Source: Methylophaga marina (lineage in GTDB: Bacteria > Pseudomonadota > Gammaproteobacteria > Nitrosococcales > Methylophagaceae). From it: a DNA stretch of 64,000 nucleotides. Position 1 is the first letter of the stretch; each line of letters opens with the position of its first letter. The stretch spans positions 186,001 through 250,000 of the forward strand of contig NZ_AP027741.1 of assembly GCF_030296755.1 (NCBI RefSeq), given 5' to 3'. The position numbers were made by a program, and so were the translations under genes. The notes beneath the pieces were generated by a model that saw only the letters and a program-made list of their open reading frames with translations, was not told the origin of the DNA and searched no databases. Below, one piece after another: positions 53,400 through 63,828 of the stretch.

Positions 53400-54728
53400 A
53401 TGAACCGATGGAATAGTTCCATTACTGCGTGGCTGATTTTACTGCCACTGATTTCCCTTATACCAGCGGCTTATGCGGCTGAAGATACTTCATATAGTAT
53501 CGAACAGACACAGGCTGTTTTGCCCTTAGATATCGCCATCACTGTGGCAGAGCAGTCCAACCCGGGGCTTGCCCAGCGTCAGGCCCGAGCTGAGGCGATG
53601 TCTGCTCTCCCCTCACAACTTGGCAGCCTGCCAGACCCAATGATCAGCATGGGCCTGGTTAACTTACCAACCGATAGCCTCAGTACCTCACAAGAAGCTA
53701 TGACTCAGTGGCAATTAGGCATTAGTCAGGAGATTCCATTTCCCGGCAAGTTAGCACTGAAACAACAAGCGGCCACTGAACGAGCCAGTGCCAGCGCGTT
53801 TATGACGACAGAGTATAAACAGCAGCTAATTAAATCTATAACGAGCTACTGGTGGCAACTGTTTTATCTGGAAAAGACGTTGACGGTAATTTCCAGCAAT
53901 AAAACGTTGCTTAAACAATTTATCGATATTGCTGAAACAAAATATCGTGTCGGACATGGTCTGCAGCAGGATGTGCTGCTGGCTCAACTGGAATTATCCA
54001 AACTCCTAAACCGTGAGATTGAGTTAAACAGTCAACGTGAACAGTTGGTTATCACACTCAATACCTTACTTAGCCGACCTACGCATACGCCCATTCAGCT
54101 TCCGGACTTTCAAGATATTGATACCACTCTCCCTGATATTAAATCTGCTGCAGAAATTCTCCATCTCGCGAAACAAAATAGGCCGTTTCTACAACAGCAA
54201 AAACACCTGATTGCTGCAGCAGCAGAAGATAAAGCCTTAGCTGAAAAAAACGTGCTACCTGATTTTAAAGTTTCGGCAGCTTATGGTCTCAGACAAGGCA
54301 ATAATCTGGATGGCTCTGATCGTAGTGACATGCTGTCATTGCAAGTCGGAATTAACGTGCCGTTATTTGCCTACAAAAAACAAAAAATGGCCATTTCACA
54401 AAAAAACAGTGAATTAAAACAACAACAGTTCGCCTATCAGGATAGCTGGAATCAGGTTCAAGCAGAGATTGCTAATTACATGACGCAATATGAGCAGGCA
54501 CGTCAGCAATATAGTTTATTAAATACAGGCATCTTGCCTCAGGCCCGACAAACTATAGCGTCAATGCTATCGGGTTATCAGGTGAATAAAGTCGACTTTC
54601 TTAACCTGGTAAGAGCACAAATCACACTTTATGACTATGAAACCCAGTTATGGCTTAGCGTAAAAACAGCAAAAACGGCATTAGCAAATCTGAAGGCCAG
54701 TGTAGGTAAGGACACTTTTTATGAATAA
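53400..54728 (+). CDS. cusC: TolC-family outer-membrane factor of a copper/silver efflux system (CusC-like)
   Basis: A 442-residue outer-membrane channel of the TolC/CusC/CzcC family. A signal peptide ends in AYA near residue 26. Two repeats of coiled-coil helices follow, with LPDPMISMGLVNLPTDSLS near residue 75 and QEIPFPGKLALKQQAATERA near residue 110, both typical of metal-efflux outer components. It overlaps the adaptor gene by 8 bases. The start is uncertain: ATG 53400, or GTG or TTG a few codons upstream. Confidence 0.9.
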   Translation: MNRWNSSITAWLILLPLISLIPAAYAAEDTSYSIEQTQAVLPLDIAITVAEQSNPGLAQRQARAEAMSALPSQLGSLPDPMISMGLVNLPTDSLSTSQEAMTQWQLGISQEIPFPGKLALKQQAATERASASAFMTTEYKQQLIKSITSYWWQLFYLEKTLTVISSNKTLLKQFIDIAETKYRVGHGLQQDVLLAQLELSKLLNREIELNSQREQLVITLNTLLSRPTHTPIQLPDFQDIDTTLPDIKSAAEILHLAKQNRPFLQQQKHLIAAAAEDKALAEKNVLPDFKVSAAYGLRQGNNLDGSDRSDMLSLQVGINVPLFAYKKQKMAISQKNSELKQQQFAYQDSWNQVQAEIANYMTQYEQARQQYSLLNTGILPQARQTIASMLSGYQVNKVDFLNLVRAQITLYDYETQLWLSVKTAKTALANLKASVGKDTFYE

Positions 54729-56103
54729 AACAACGTATATTTTTATCAGTTTAATCAGCGGCTTATTGATTGGTACTGGCGGTTTAATGACATATCAGCA
54801 CTTGACCAGCCCACCAGCAGTGACAGCAGAAACCACGCAGAAACCGGCCAAACCGTTGTATTACCGTAATCCAATGAATCCGGAAGTCACGTCGCCAGTT
54901 CCTGCTAAAGACCATATGGGCATGGACTATATACCGGTTTACGAAGACGAGGCCTCTACACCAGAAAAAGCTGGTACGGTTAAAATTGATCCGGTCACCG
55001 AACAGAATATCGGTGTTCGTACCGCAACTGCCAAACTTTCCAGCTTATCGCACCTTATTCGTACAGTCGGTAAGGTGACCTATGATGAAGAGCGCATATC
55101 TAAACTTCACCCCAAAACAGAAGGCTGGGTTGAAAAGCTTTTTGTCGATAAAACAGGTACCAAGGTTGATAAAAACACGATGTTATTAAGTGTGTATTCG
55201 CCACAACTGGTCACCAGTTCACAGGAATACTTATTAGCGATTAGCAGTGCAAAAACCCTGGAAAACAGCCCCTTTGACGATATTCGCCACAGTGCAGAAC
55301 AAATGGTTGTTTCAGCGCGGCAACGTCTGGCATTACTTGATGTGCCTGAGCATCAAATTCACGATATGGTGAAAACAGGCAATATCCCTAAAGCGCTGCA
55401 TATCCATTCTCCGTTTAATGGCACAGTGATTAATATCGGCGCCCGTGAAGGCCAGTATGTCACACCCCAAACGGAGTTATATATGCTGGCCGATCTCAAT
55501 AAAGTCTGGGTGATCGCACAGGTCTATGAGTCGGATCTGCCTTGGGTCAGTGAGAACGATACGGTTGACATGCAATTAACTGCCATTCCAGGAAAAACCT
55601 TTAAAGGCACGCTTTCTTATATCTACCCCTATGCTGAAGCTGCAACCAGAACCATTAAAGTGCGTATGGCATTTGATAATCCGGATTTGCTATTAAAACC
55701 GGACATGTTTGCAAATGTCACCATTCATACCAAAAATCAGCCTGAAGCCATTACGGTGCCGACTGAGGCCATAATTCGTTCAGGTGATAAAGAGCAGGTG
55801 TTTATTATGAGAGCAGCGGGTCAGTTTGAGCCGCGTAAGGTCACTACCGGATTAAGTGCCGATGGCAGGACGCAAATCCTAAACGGCGTGAATGTGGGTG
55901 ATGAAGTGGTAACGTCTAGTCAGTTCTTGATTGATTCTGAGTCTAAACTTAATGAAACGACTGAGAAAATGCGTGCAATTGGCGCCCCTGCTTCTGAAGA
56001 AATGCACGATCATCAACAGAACATGATCGAACAGGAAATGTCAGCACCCGTGTCGTCTTCGTCAATGAACATGCCAGAGATGGAGCATCATCACCATGAT
56101 TAA
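54721..56103 (+). CDS. cusB: Periplasmic adaptor of a copper/silver RND efflux system (CusB-like)
   Basis: A 460-residue membrane-fusion protein. An N-terminal anchor is followed by a heavy-metal-binding motif (YYRNPMNPEVTSPVPAKDHMGMDYIPVYED near residues 47-76) with Met and His ligands. Then come the lipoyl/hairpin and beta-barrel domains (HSPFNGTVINIGAREGQYV, TVPTEAIIRSGDKEQVFI). A Met/His-rich tail (SSSMNMPEMEHHHHD) closes it. It links the pump to the TolC protein and may pass Cu(I) to it. It overlaps both neighbours by 8 bases. Confidence 0.93.
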   Translation: MNKTTYIFISLISGLLIGTGGLMTYQHLTSPPAVTAETTQKPAKPLYYRNPMNPEVTSPVPAKDHMGMDYIPVYEDEASTPEKAGTVKIDPVTEQNIGVRTATAKLSSLSHLIRTVGKVTYDEERISKLHPKTEGWVEKLFVDKTGTKVDKNTMLLSVYSPQLVTSSQEYLLAISSAKTLENSPFDDIRHSAEQMVVSARQRLALLDVPEHQIHDMVKTGNIPKALHIHSPFNGTVINIGAREGQYVTPQTELYMLADLNKVWVIAQVYESDLPWVSENDTVDMQLTAIPGKTFKGTLSYIYPYAEAATRTIKVRMAFDNPDLLLKPDMFANVTIHTKNQPEAITVPTEAIIRSGDKEQVFIMRAAGQFEPRKVTTGLSADGRTQILNGVNVGDEVVTSSQFLIDSESKLNETTEKMRAIGAPASEEMHDHQQNMIEQEMSAPVSSSSMNMPEMEHHHHD

Positions 56104-59100
56104 GTCCATTATTGATCTGGCATTACGTGAAAAGCTACTGGTTTTACTGGCAGCAAGTTTTCTAATCGTCGCCGGTGTCTGGAGTCTGAAAAATGTATCA
56201 CTGGATGCCATTCCGGACCTATCTGATGTTCAGGTGATTGTATTCACACAGTATCCGGGCCAAGCACCACAAGTGGTTGAAGATCAAGTGACCTATCCCT
56301 TAACGACAGCTATGTTAGCTGTACCAAAAGCCAAGTCTGTACGGGGCTATTCCTTTTTTGGCCTATCGTTCGTTTACATTATTTTTGAAGACAATACCGA
56401 TATGTATTGGGCACGGTCACGTGTGCTGGAATACCTGAATTATGTCAGTAACCGTCTCCCAGAAAATGTATCTCCAAGTCTCGGACCTGACGCTACCGGT
56501 GTTGGCTGGGTGTATGAATATGCCTTAGTTGATAAAAGCGGTCGTCATGATTTAGCACAATTGCGTTCCATACAAGACTGGTATTTACGTTATCCGCTGC
56601 AAACCGTGGATGGCGTGGCAGAAGTGGCTTCGATTGGCGGTTATGTCAAACAATATCAAATCGAAGTCGATCCCAATGCCCTGCTGAATTACCACATTCC
56701 ATTATCCAAAGTGAAAACAGCCATTCAGCGTTCGAATAGTGATGTTGGCGGTAAATTAATTGAAATGGCAGAAACCGAATACATGGTGCGTGGATTGGGT
56801 TATATCCAATCACTTGATGATATTCGCTCAATTTCCGTCAGTGTGACTGAAGATGGCACGCCAATTCGTCTGGCAGATATCGCTAATATTCACTACGGCC
56901 CTGATTTACGCCGGGGACTCGCTGAGCTGAATGGCGAAGGTGAAGTCGCAGGCGGTATCGTCGTTATGCGTTATGGTGAAAATGCACTGAGTACCATTAA
57001 TAACGTAAAAGAAAAACTTAAAGAACTGGAAAAAAGCCTGCCAGCAGGTGTGGAAATACTGCCCGTCTATGATCGCAGTGATCTGATTCATCGTGGTGTG
57101 AATAATCTTAAACACAAGCTGCTGGAAGAGTCGCTTATTGTCAGCTTGATTTGTATTATTTTCTTATTTCATGCACGTTCTGCACTGGTAGCAATTGCTA
57201 CTTTACCCATTGGTATATTGATGGCATTTATCGTAATGCACTGGCAAGGGATTAATGCCAATATTATGTCGCTTGGCGGCATAGCTATTGCGATAGGTGC
57301 GATGATTGATGGTGCCATTGTGATGATTGAAAATGCACATAAACACCTGGAAAAAGCCGCAACTGAATTAGGCAGAAAGCTCTCTTCATCTGAACGCTGG
57401 CAAGCGATAGCGACTGCCTCTAAAGAAGTGGGACCGGCATTATTTTTCTCGCTTATGATTATCACCGTGTCCTTTCTGCCGGTGTTCACGCTGCAGGCGC
57501 AGGAAGGCCGTTTATTCAGTCCCTTAGCATTCACCAAAACGTATGCCATGGCAGCGGCAGCTATTCTGGCAATAAGTTTAGTACCTGTTTTAATGGGATT
57601 ACTGATTCGCGGCAATATTCTTGCTGAAGCCAAAAACCCGTTGAATCGTTTATTACACGGTATTCATCGGCCTATTCTAAAATTTTGTATTCATTATCGT
57701 TTTCCCGTATTGCTTATCACCGTATTGCTGTTAGCTGTTAGTATCATTCCCATACAACGAACAGGTAGCGAGTTTATGCCACCACTCGATGAGGGTGACA
57801 TTTTGTATATGCCAACCACCTATCCCGGACTCTCTATCTCTAAAGCACGGGAGTTAGTGCAGCAAACAGATAAGATTCTCCATACCTTTCCCGAAGTGGC
57901 TTCGGTGTTTGGTAAAGCTGGTCGCGCTGAAACAGCCACAGATCCGGCTCCGTTATCCATGTTCGAAACAACTATTCGTTTAAAACCGCGAGAGCAATGG
58001 CCAGACCCTAGTAAAACCACACGGCAACTGATGAATGAAATGGATGAAGCCATTCAGTTTCCAGGTCTGACCAATAGCTGGACAATGCCCATTAAAACAA
58101 GGCTGGATATGTTATCGACAGGCATCAAAACACCGGTCGGTGTAAAAATCAGTGGTCCCAGCTTAACCGAACTCAATACGTTAACGGCGCAAGTTGAACA
58201 ACTGCTCAACACACTCCCTGAAACCTTGTCTGCATTTGGTGACAAAGCGACAGGTGGGTATTTTGTTGATATCAATATCAACAGAGATGAAATTGCGCGT
58301 TATGGCTTACATATTGGCGATGTACAAGATGTCATTCAGACAGCCATTGGTGGTATGAATGTCACCTATACGGTTGAAGGCCTGGAGCGATATCCCGTCA
58401 ATTTGCGTTATCCACGGGATATGCGTGATAACTTAAATGAGCTTAAACGCACCCTGATATCCGCGCCAACGGGGGCTCAGATACCCTTATCGCAGCTGGC
58501 AGATTTGAGTCTCAAACGCGGTGCCCCAGTCATCAAGACAGAAAACTCACGGCCCAATGCCTGGGTCTATATTGATATAAAATCCGATGATATCGGCGGC
58601 TATGTAGAGAAAGCACGTCAATTGATTGATGAAAAGGTATCGCTGCCACCGGGTTATACCCTCAGTTGGTCAGGGCAGTTTGAGTATATGCAACGGGCAG
58701 CAGAGCGACTTAAATTAGTGATTCCTCTGACACTGTTACTTATCTTTTTATTGTTATACCTCAACTTCCGTAATATTCGGTCACCGCTTATCGTGATGCT
58801 GTCGATTCCGTTTGCCAGCATTGGCGGTTTATGGTTGCTCTATTGGCTTGGATTTAACTTCTCTGTTGCCGTTGCTGTCGGTTTTATTGCACTAGCTGGC
58901 GTTGCTGCTGAGATTGGTGTGTTAGTTCTAACCTTTATCGATCAGAAGATAGATGAAGTCAGGAAACAGAACCCACAACAACAACTCACCAAAGAGGCTA
59001 TCTGGCAAGCTGTGTTTTCAGGCAGTGCAGAAAGAGTCCGTCCAGTTGCCATGACCGCTATCGCCATTACCGCTGGCCTGCTACCAATTTTGTGGAGTCA

Positions 59101-59236
59101 TGGTACCGGCAGTGATGTGATGCAGCGCATTGCTGCGCCTATGGTAGGCGGGATGATTTCCGTTACCGTATTAGCCTTGTTTGTTTTACCGTTAATTTAT
59201 GGTTTGGTTTTACAGTTTATTGAGCGTCGAAAATAG
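56096..59236 (+). CDS. cusA: Copper/silver RND efflux pump (CusA-like)
   Basis: A 1046-residue inner-membrane pump of the heavy-metal (HME-RND) family, with twelve predicted spans. The three methionines known as Cu/Ag ligands in E. coli CusA appear in equivalent contexts: DILYMPTTYPGLS, PLSMFETTIRLKP and RLDMLSTGIKTPVG. This makes Cu(I)/Ag(I) more likely than zinc or cobalt. GGIAIAIGAMIDGAIVMIENAHK near residue 400 gives the acidic proton-relay helix. It is the last gene of the coupled three-gene pump unit. Confidence 0.95.
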   Translation: MIKSIIDLALREKLLVLLAASFLIVAGVWSLKNVSLDAIPDLSDVQVIVFTQYPGQAPQVVEDQVTYPLTTAMLAVPKAKSVRGYSFFGLSFVYIIFEDNTDMYWARSRVLEYLNYVSNRLPENVSPSLGPDATGVGWVYEYALVDKSGRHDLAQLRSIQDWYLRYPLQTVDGVAEVASIGGYVKQYQIEVDPNALLNYHIPLSKVKTAIQRSNSDVGGKLIEMAETEYMVRGLGYIQSLDDIRSISVSVTEDGTPIRLADIANIHYGPDLRRGLAELNGEGEVAGGIVVMRYGENALSTINNVKEKLKELEKSLPAGVEILPVYDRSDLIHRGVNNLKHKLLEESLIVSLICIIFLFHARSALVAIATLPIGILMAFIVMHWQGINANIMSLGGIAIAIGAMIDGAIVMIENAHKHLEKAATELGRKLSSSERWQAIATASKEVGPALFFSLMIITVSFLPVFTLQAQEGRLFSPLAFTKTYAMAAAAILAISLVPVLMGLLIRGNILAEAKNPLNRLLHGIHRPILKFCIHYRFPVLLITVLLLAVSIIPIQRTGSEFMPPLDEGDILYMPTTYPGLSISKARELVQQTDKILHTFPEVASVFGKAGRAETATDPAPLSMFETTIRLKPREQWPDPSKTTRQLMNEMDEAIQFPGLTNSWTMPIKTRLDMLSTGIKTPVGVKISGPSLTELNTLTAQVEQLLNTLPETLSAFGDKATGGYFVDININRDEIARYGLHIGDVQDVIQTAIGGMNVTYTVEGLERYPVNLRYPRDMRDNLNELKRTLISAPTGAQIPLSQLADLSLKRGAPVIKTENSRPNAWVYIDIKSDDIGGYVEKARQLIDEKVSLPPGYTLSWSGQFEYMQRAAERLKLVIPLTLLLIFLLLYLNFRNIRSPLIVMLSIPFASIGGLWLLYWLGFNFSVAVAVGFIALAGVAAEIGVLVLTFIDQKIDEVRKQNPQQQLTKEAIWQAVFSGSAERVRPVAMTAIAITAGLLPILWSHGTGSDVMQRIAAPMVGGMISVTVLALFVLPLIYGLVLQFIERRK

Positions 59237-59256
59237 ATGTGTAATGCAAATTTAAA

Positions 59257-59652
59257 TCAGACATTAAATGCCGCCAGTATTGCACAGGGTTTGCTTTCCC
59301 CGCCTGCAGCGCAGTTACCCGCCAAGCGTTTTAAACTGTCACGTGCTTGCTGCATTTCAGCTATTTTGGCGTCCAGCTCTTGTAAACGTCGCATGGCTAG
59401 TTGATATGCGCGGTGATGATCTTGTGTCGAATCAAGCCCTATGAGCTCTTTAATCTCACGTAAAGTAAAGCCTGCTTCCTGTGCTTTACGTATAAATTTG
59501 AGACGACGCAAATCATGCTGCCCATATCGACGAATACCGCCAGTGCTATCAGGCGTATCAAGTAAGCCTTTGCGTTGATAATAACGGACGGTTTCCACCG
59601 TCACATCGACTTGTTTAGCGAACTGCCCGATGGTCCAACTGTCTTTTTTCAT
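59257..59652 (-). CDS. MerR family heavy-metal regulator
   Basis: A 131-residue regulator. The winged-helix WTIGQFAKQVDVTVETVRYYQRKGLL at residues about 6-31 and dimerisation helix (RRLQELDAKIAEMQQARDSLKRLA) precede GNCAAGGESKPCAIL near the C-terminus. This Cys-x8-Cys spacing resembles MerR, but the third mercury cysteine (C82 in MerR) is replaced, here falling in STQDHHRAY. It is therefore not a canonical mercury sensor; a Cu, Pb, Cd or Zn response is possible. It is divergent from copA and convergent with cusA. Confidence 0.87.
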   Translation of the reverse strand: MKKDSWTIGQFAKQVDVTVETVRYYQRKGLLDTPDSTGGIRRYGQHDLRRLKFIRKAQEAGFTLREIKELIGLDSTQDHHRAYQLAMRRLQELDAKIAEMQQARDSLKRLAGNCAAGGESKPCAILAAFNV

Positions 59653-59659
59653 AAGGATA

Positions 59660-59691
59660 TTGACTCTGTACTATGGTACGTACTCTATAGT
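59660..59691 (+). promoter_or_regulatory. MerR-type promoter/operator of copA
   Basis: TTGACT and TATAGT are separated by 20 bases, the overlong spacing used by MerR-family activators. The spacer contains the dyad GTAC-TATG-GTAC. The start of the regulator lies 8 bases to the left, so the divergent MerR-type protein very likely controls copA from here. Confidence 0.8.
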
Positions 59692-59787
59692 CTAACCAAG
59701 CTCATAAGTTTAATCATCACCATTACTGTCAATTGGGTAGAAAACAGCAATACCCTATTGATAAAACAATTATTTCAGGAGAAGACA

Positions 59788-62241
59788 ATGGCGACTGATC
59801 CCGTATGTGGTATGCAGGTTGATGAAACCTCTGCAAAATACCAAACCAGCTATAAGCATAAAAATTATGCGTTTTGCTCTCAACACTGCTTAAATAATTT
59901 TAAGGCGGATCCCGAGTTTTATCTTAATAAGCCTGAAACAGAGTCGGCGAAAAGTTGTTGCAGCGGCAAACATGATCATCAGCCTAGTTCAGATAAACAC
60001 CAGCATACTCATGCCGATGCCAAAGGCGACTATATTTGCCCCATGTGTGAGGGTGTTCGAAACGATGGGCCTGGCAGTTGCCCGAAATGTGGTATGGCAT
60101 TAGAACCTGAAACCCCCGTTTCAACTAACCAGAAAACCGAGTACACCTGCCCAATGCACCCGGAAGTCATACAGGATGAACCTGGTGACTGTCCGATTTG
60201 CGGTATGGCCTTGGAAGCTACCACCGTTGAAGTCGAGCCGGATAACAGCGAATACAAAGACATGTTAAAACGCTTCATTATTGGGGGTATTAACATTACC
60301 TGTGTTTTTAATTGCCATGTTACTGGAAATGGCCCCATCACTGTTTCCAGCAGAGAGCAGTATCCAACAATGGTATTGGGCTGAGTTTTTACTCGCCACA
60401 CCTGTTGTATTCTGGGCTGGCTGGCCATTTCTGGTGCGTGCTGTGCAATCAGTGAAAACTGGCCACTTAAATATGTTCACCCTGATCGGACTTGGCGTGA
60501 GTGTCGCCTGGACATACAGCATCATTGCATTGCTCTTTCCTGGCGTATTTCCAGTCAGCATGCAACACGACGGTGTGGTAGCCGTTTACTTTGAAGCTGC
60601 CGCCGTCATTACGGTGTTAGTACTGTTGGGTCAAGTATTAGAATTGAGGGCTCGCAGCCAAACCAATACTGCCATCAAACTATTAATGGATTTGGCGCCA
60701 AAAACAGCACGAAAAGTCACCGACTGTGGCCATGAAAAAGATATCCCACTGGATCAAGTCAAAGTGGGTGACAAATTACGGATTCGTCCTGGTGAGAAAA
60801 TTCCTGTTGATGGCTTGGTCATCGAAGGCGAAAGTCACATTGATGAATCCATGGTCACAGGCGAAGCCATGCCGGTGAATAAAAAAGTCGATGACAAACT
60901 GGTCGGTGGCACAGTCAACGGCACTGGTAGTTTGTTAATGCAGGCTGAAAAAGTGGGTAGTGACACCCTGCTCTCACAAATCGTGAAAATGGTCGCTGAA
61001 GCACAGCGTTCCCGGGCACCAATACAAAAACTGGTAGATAAAGTCGCAGGCTATTTTGTACCGACTGTGATTGCAGTGGCCATTATTACCTTTATTGTCT
61101 GGTTTGTAGTTGGGCCTGACCCAAAACTGGCACATGCTTTAATCAATGCTGTGGCAGTATTAATCATTGCCTGCCCTTGTGCTCTGGGTTTGGCGACGCC
61201 GATGTCAATTATGGTGGGCACCGGCCGTGGTGCAGCTCATGGTGTGTTGATTAAAAATGCAGAAGCCTTAGAGAGTATGGAAAAAATCGACACGCTGGTT
61301 GTCGATAAAACCGGCACCTTAACTCAAGGTAAACCTGAGCTTTCTGTTATCGAAGCCGTTGTTGGCTTTGAAAAAAATGCTTTATTGCAGTGGGCTGCCA
61401 GCCTGGAGCAACATAGCGAACATCCGCTGGCAACCGCATTAATTGCGGCAGCAAAAAACAAAATCTATCACTTGCTGAAGCCAAACAGTTTCAGTCACAT
61501 ACCGGTCAGGGAATCAGCGGCAGCGTTGATGGTAAATCTATTTTGTTTGGCAATAAAGCCTTGATGCAAGCCAATAAGGTTGATGTCAGTGGGCTTGAAT
61601 CACGAGCAGAAGCATTACGTCAGCAAGGTGACAGCGTGATGTTACTGGCTGTAGACGGTCAAGCAGCTGGACTAGTTGCCGTCGCAGATCCGATTAAAGA
61701 CACCACCAAAGCCGCTATTGATGCCTTGCATAAAGAAGGTATCCGTATTGTGATGCTGACCGGTGACAATCATGTCACAGCCAATGCTGTGGCAAAACAG
61801 CTGAACATTGATGAAGTGCATGCTGATGTGCAACCGGAACAGAAAAATCAGCATATTAAAGATTTGCAAAGTCAGGGACGTATTGTCGCAATGGCTGGTG
61901 ATGGTATCAACGATGCGCCAGCACTGGCTCAGGCAAACATTGGTATAGCGATGGGCACAGGCACCGATGTCGCTGTTGAAAGTGCTGGTATGACCTTAGT
62001 AAAAGGTGATTTAACCGGTATTCATCAAGCGCTAAAACTCAGTCGGGCCACCATGAAAAATATCCGACAAAACCTATTCTTTGCTTTTGTCTATAACTCG
62101 CTGGGTGTGCCTGTGGCCGCCGGGATTTTATATCCATTTTTTGGATTATTGCTTTCGCCTATGGTGGCAGCCGCCGCGATGAGTCTCAGCTCAGTATCCG
62201 TTATTGGCAATGCTTTACGGTTACGCCGGTTAAAGTTATAA
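59788..62241 (+). pseudogene. copA: Copper-translocating P1B-type ATPase with YHS and two heavy-metal-binding domains, two frameshifts
   Basis: Three consecutive frames form one Cu(I) pump of about 817 residues. An N-terminal YHS domain (TDPVCGMQVDE) and two Cys/Met metal motifs (YICPMCEGVRNDGPGSCPKCGM, YTCPMHPEVIQDEPGDCPICGM) precede the ATPase core with [26 protein letters not shown] and [10 protein letters not shown]. Frame 1 breaks at the five-G run (60283-60287). Frame 2 breaks in A-runs (61453-61463), where one extra A gives [14 protein letters not shown]. The gene is 62 bases behind the divergent MerR gene's promoter. It would export Cu(I) to the periplasm. Confidence 0.88.
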
Positions 62242-62272
62242 GCTTTTCAGAAGCTTAAACTTGTTCTTCTCT

Positions 62273-62306
62273 AAAGCAGAGTCATGGTCTTGTGGCTCTG
62301 CTTTTT
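62273..62306 (+). terminator. Rho-independent terminator after copA
   Basis: A 12-bp stem with one G-T pair (AAAGCAGAGTCA / TGGCTCTGCTTT), an 8-nt loop, then TT. It separates copA from metY. Confidence 0.85.
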
Positions 62307-62418
62307 ATATCTCATGTGACCAATTACCCTCTCATCATGCGTACTCATGTTAATCTCTGCCATGTAGACAAGCTTAACCACAATAAAATGATATAACTCA
62401 GCGCTTATGGAGAGAATT

Positions 62419-63690
62419 ATGCGATTAGAATCACTCGCCTTACATCACGGTTATGAATCTGAACCGACGACTAAATCAGCTGCCGTTCCTATCTACCAAA
62501 CGACCTCATATACGTTTGACGATACTCAGCACGGCGCTGATTTATTTGACCTGAAAGTTCCGGGCAATATTTACACACGAATTATGAACCCAACCAATGA
62601 CGTGCTGGAAAAACGTCTTGCCGAGATGGAAGGCGGTATTGCTGGTCTGGCCGTGGCATCCGGCATGTCAGCGATTACCTATGCTATCCAGGCGATTGCT
62701 GAAGCAGGTGACAATATTGTCAGTAGTACCCAGCTTTACGGTGGCAGCTACAATCTGTTTGCCCATACCTTCCCGCGACAAGGGATTACGGTGCGTATGG
62801 CCTCTTTTGACGATTACGACAAAATCGAAAGCCTGATTGACGAGAAAACCAAAGCCTTATTCTGTGAATCAATTGGTAACCCTGCCGGTAATATCGTTGA
62901 TATACAGCGTTGGGCTGAGATTGCTCATCGTCATGGTGTACCGTTAATTGTCGATAATACAGTAGCCACACCTTATCTTTGCCGTGTTTTTGATCATGGT
63001 GCAGATATCGTCGTGCATTCATTAACGAAATACATCGGCGGTCATGGCACAACAGTTGGCGGCATGATTGTCGACTCAGGTCGTTTTGACTGGGTGGCGA
63101 ATAAAGATCGTTTCCCGATGCTTAACGAACCTGATCCTTCTTACCATGGCGTGGTCTATACAGAAGCATTAGGGCCTGCCGCCTATATTGGTCGTTGTCG
63201 TGTCATTCCGCTGCGTAATACGGGTTCAGCCTTGTCTCCTCACAGTGCCTTTTTATTAATGCAGGGTCTTGAAACCTTGGGTTTAAGAATGGAACGTCAC
63301 TGTGAGAATGCACTGAAAGTCGCTAATTATTTGCAACAACACCCTAAAGTGGAATGGGTCAATTACGCGGCTTTAGAAAACAGCCCCTATCATGCGGTCT
63401 GCCAGAAAATTACCAAAGGTCAGGCTTCCGGTATTCTCAGCTTTGGCATCACCGGAGGCAAAGAAGCAGGTGCCCGCTTTATTGATGCTTTGCAGATGAT
63501 TTTACGTCTGGTCAATATTGGTGATGCAAAATCACTGGCCTGCCACCCTGCTACCACCACTCATCGTCAGTTAAACCCGGAAGAGCTGGCCACCGCAGGC
63601 GTATCAGAAGATTTAGTGCGGATTTCGGTCGGGATTGAACATATTGACGACATTATTGCTGATATCGCTCAGGCACTGGAAAAAGCATAA
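62419..63690 (+). CDS. metY: O-acetylhomoserine sulfhydrylase (MetY type)
   Basis: A 423-residue PLP enzyme that makes homocysteine from O-acetylhomoserine and sulfide. The N-terminal LESLALHHGYESEPTTKSAAVPIYQTTSY, the AVASGMSAITYAIQAIAEAGDNIV region, and the PLP lysine in HSLTKYIGGHGTTVGG near residue 205 are clear, and the length fits MetY rather than MetB. I chose ATG 62419 with GGAGAG before it, instead of ATG 62407. It lies apart from the copper genes, after their terminator. Confidence 0.93.
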   Translation: MRLESLALHHGYESEPTTKSAAVPIYQTTSYTFDDTQHGADLFDLKVPGNIYTRIMNPTNDVLEKRLAEMEGGIAGLAVASGMSAITYAIQAIAEAGDNIVSSTQLYGGSYNLFAHTFPRQGITVRMASFDDYDKIESLIDEKTKALFCESIGNPAGNIVDIQRWAEIAHRHGVPLIVDNTVATPYLCRVFDHGADIVVHSLTKYIGGHGTTVGGMIVDSGRFDWVANKDRFPMLNEPDPSYHGVVYTEALGPAAYIGRCRVIPLRNTGSALSPHSAFLLMQGLETLGLRMERHCENALKVANYLQQHPKVEWVNYAALENSPYHAVCQKITKGQASGILSFGITGGKEAGARFIDALQMILRLVNIGDAKSLACHPATTTHRQLNPEELATAGVSEDLVRISVGIEHIDDIIADIAQALEKA

Positions 63691-63706
63691 AAACAGCTTT
63701 ATTTAT

Positions 63707-63748
63707 CTCAACCTGATCTCACGGTCAGGTTGAGCATATTATTTTTTT
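63707..63748 (+). terminator. Rho-independent terminator after metY
   Basis: A 10-bp perfect stem CTCAACCTGA / TCAGGTTGAG with an 8-nt loop, and a T-run a few bases further. Confidence 0.85.
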
Positions 63749-63828
63749 ATTGCCACTCGCCACACTTATAATGGCATCTCATTAAGTTGAGAGCGCTCTT
63801 CGTGCCATAACCAACGCCCATCAAAAAA

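Noticed and set aside
57169-57633. 154-residue reading on the minus strand inside cusA
   Set aside because: It lies wholly opposite a well-conserved pump gene and has no ribosome site or family features.
59257-59652. Mercury-resistance regulator
   Set aside because: No merA, merT or merP is nearby, and the third mercury-binding cysteine is missing.
59575-59787. Upstream start of copA
   Set aside because: It would place the start inside the divergent regulator gene and its promoter. ATG 59788 with AGGAG fits the YHS domain start.
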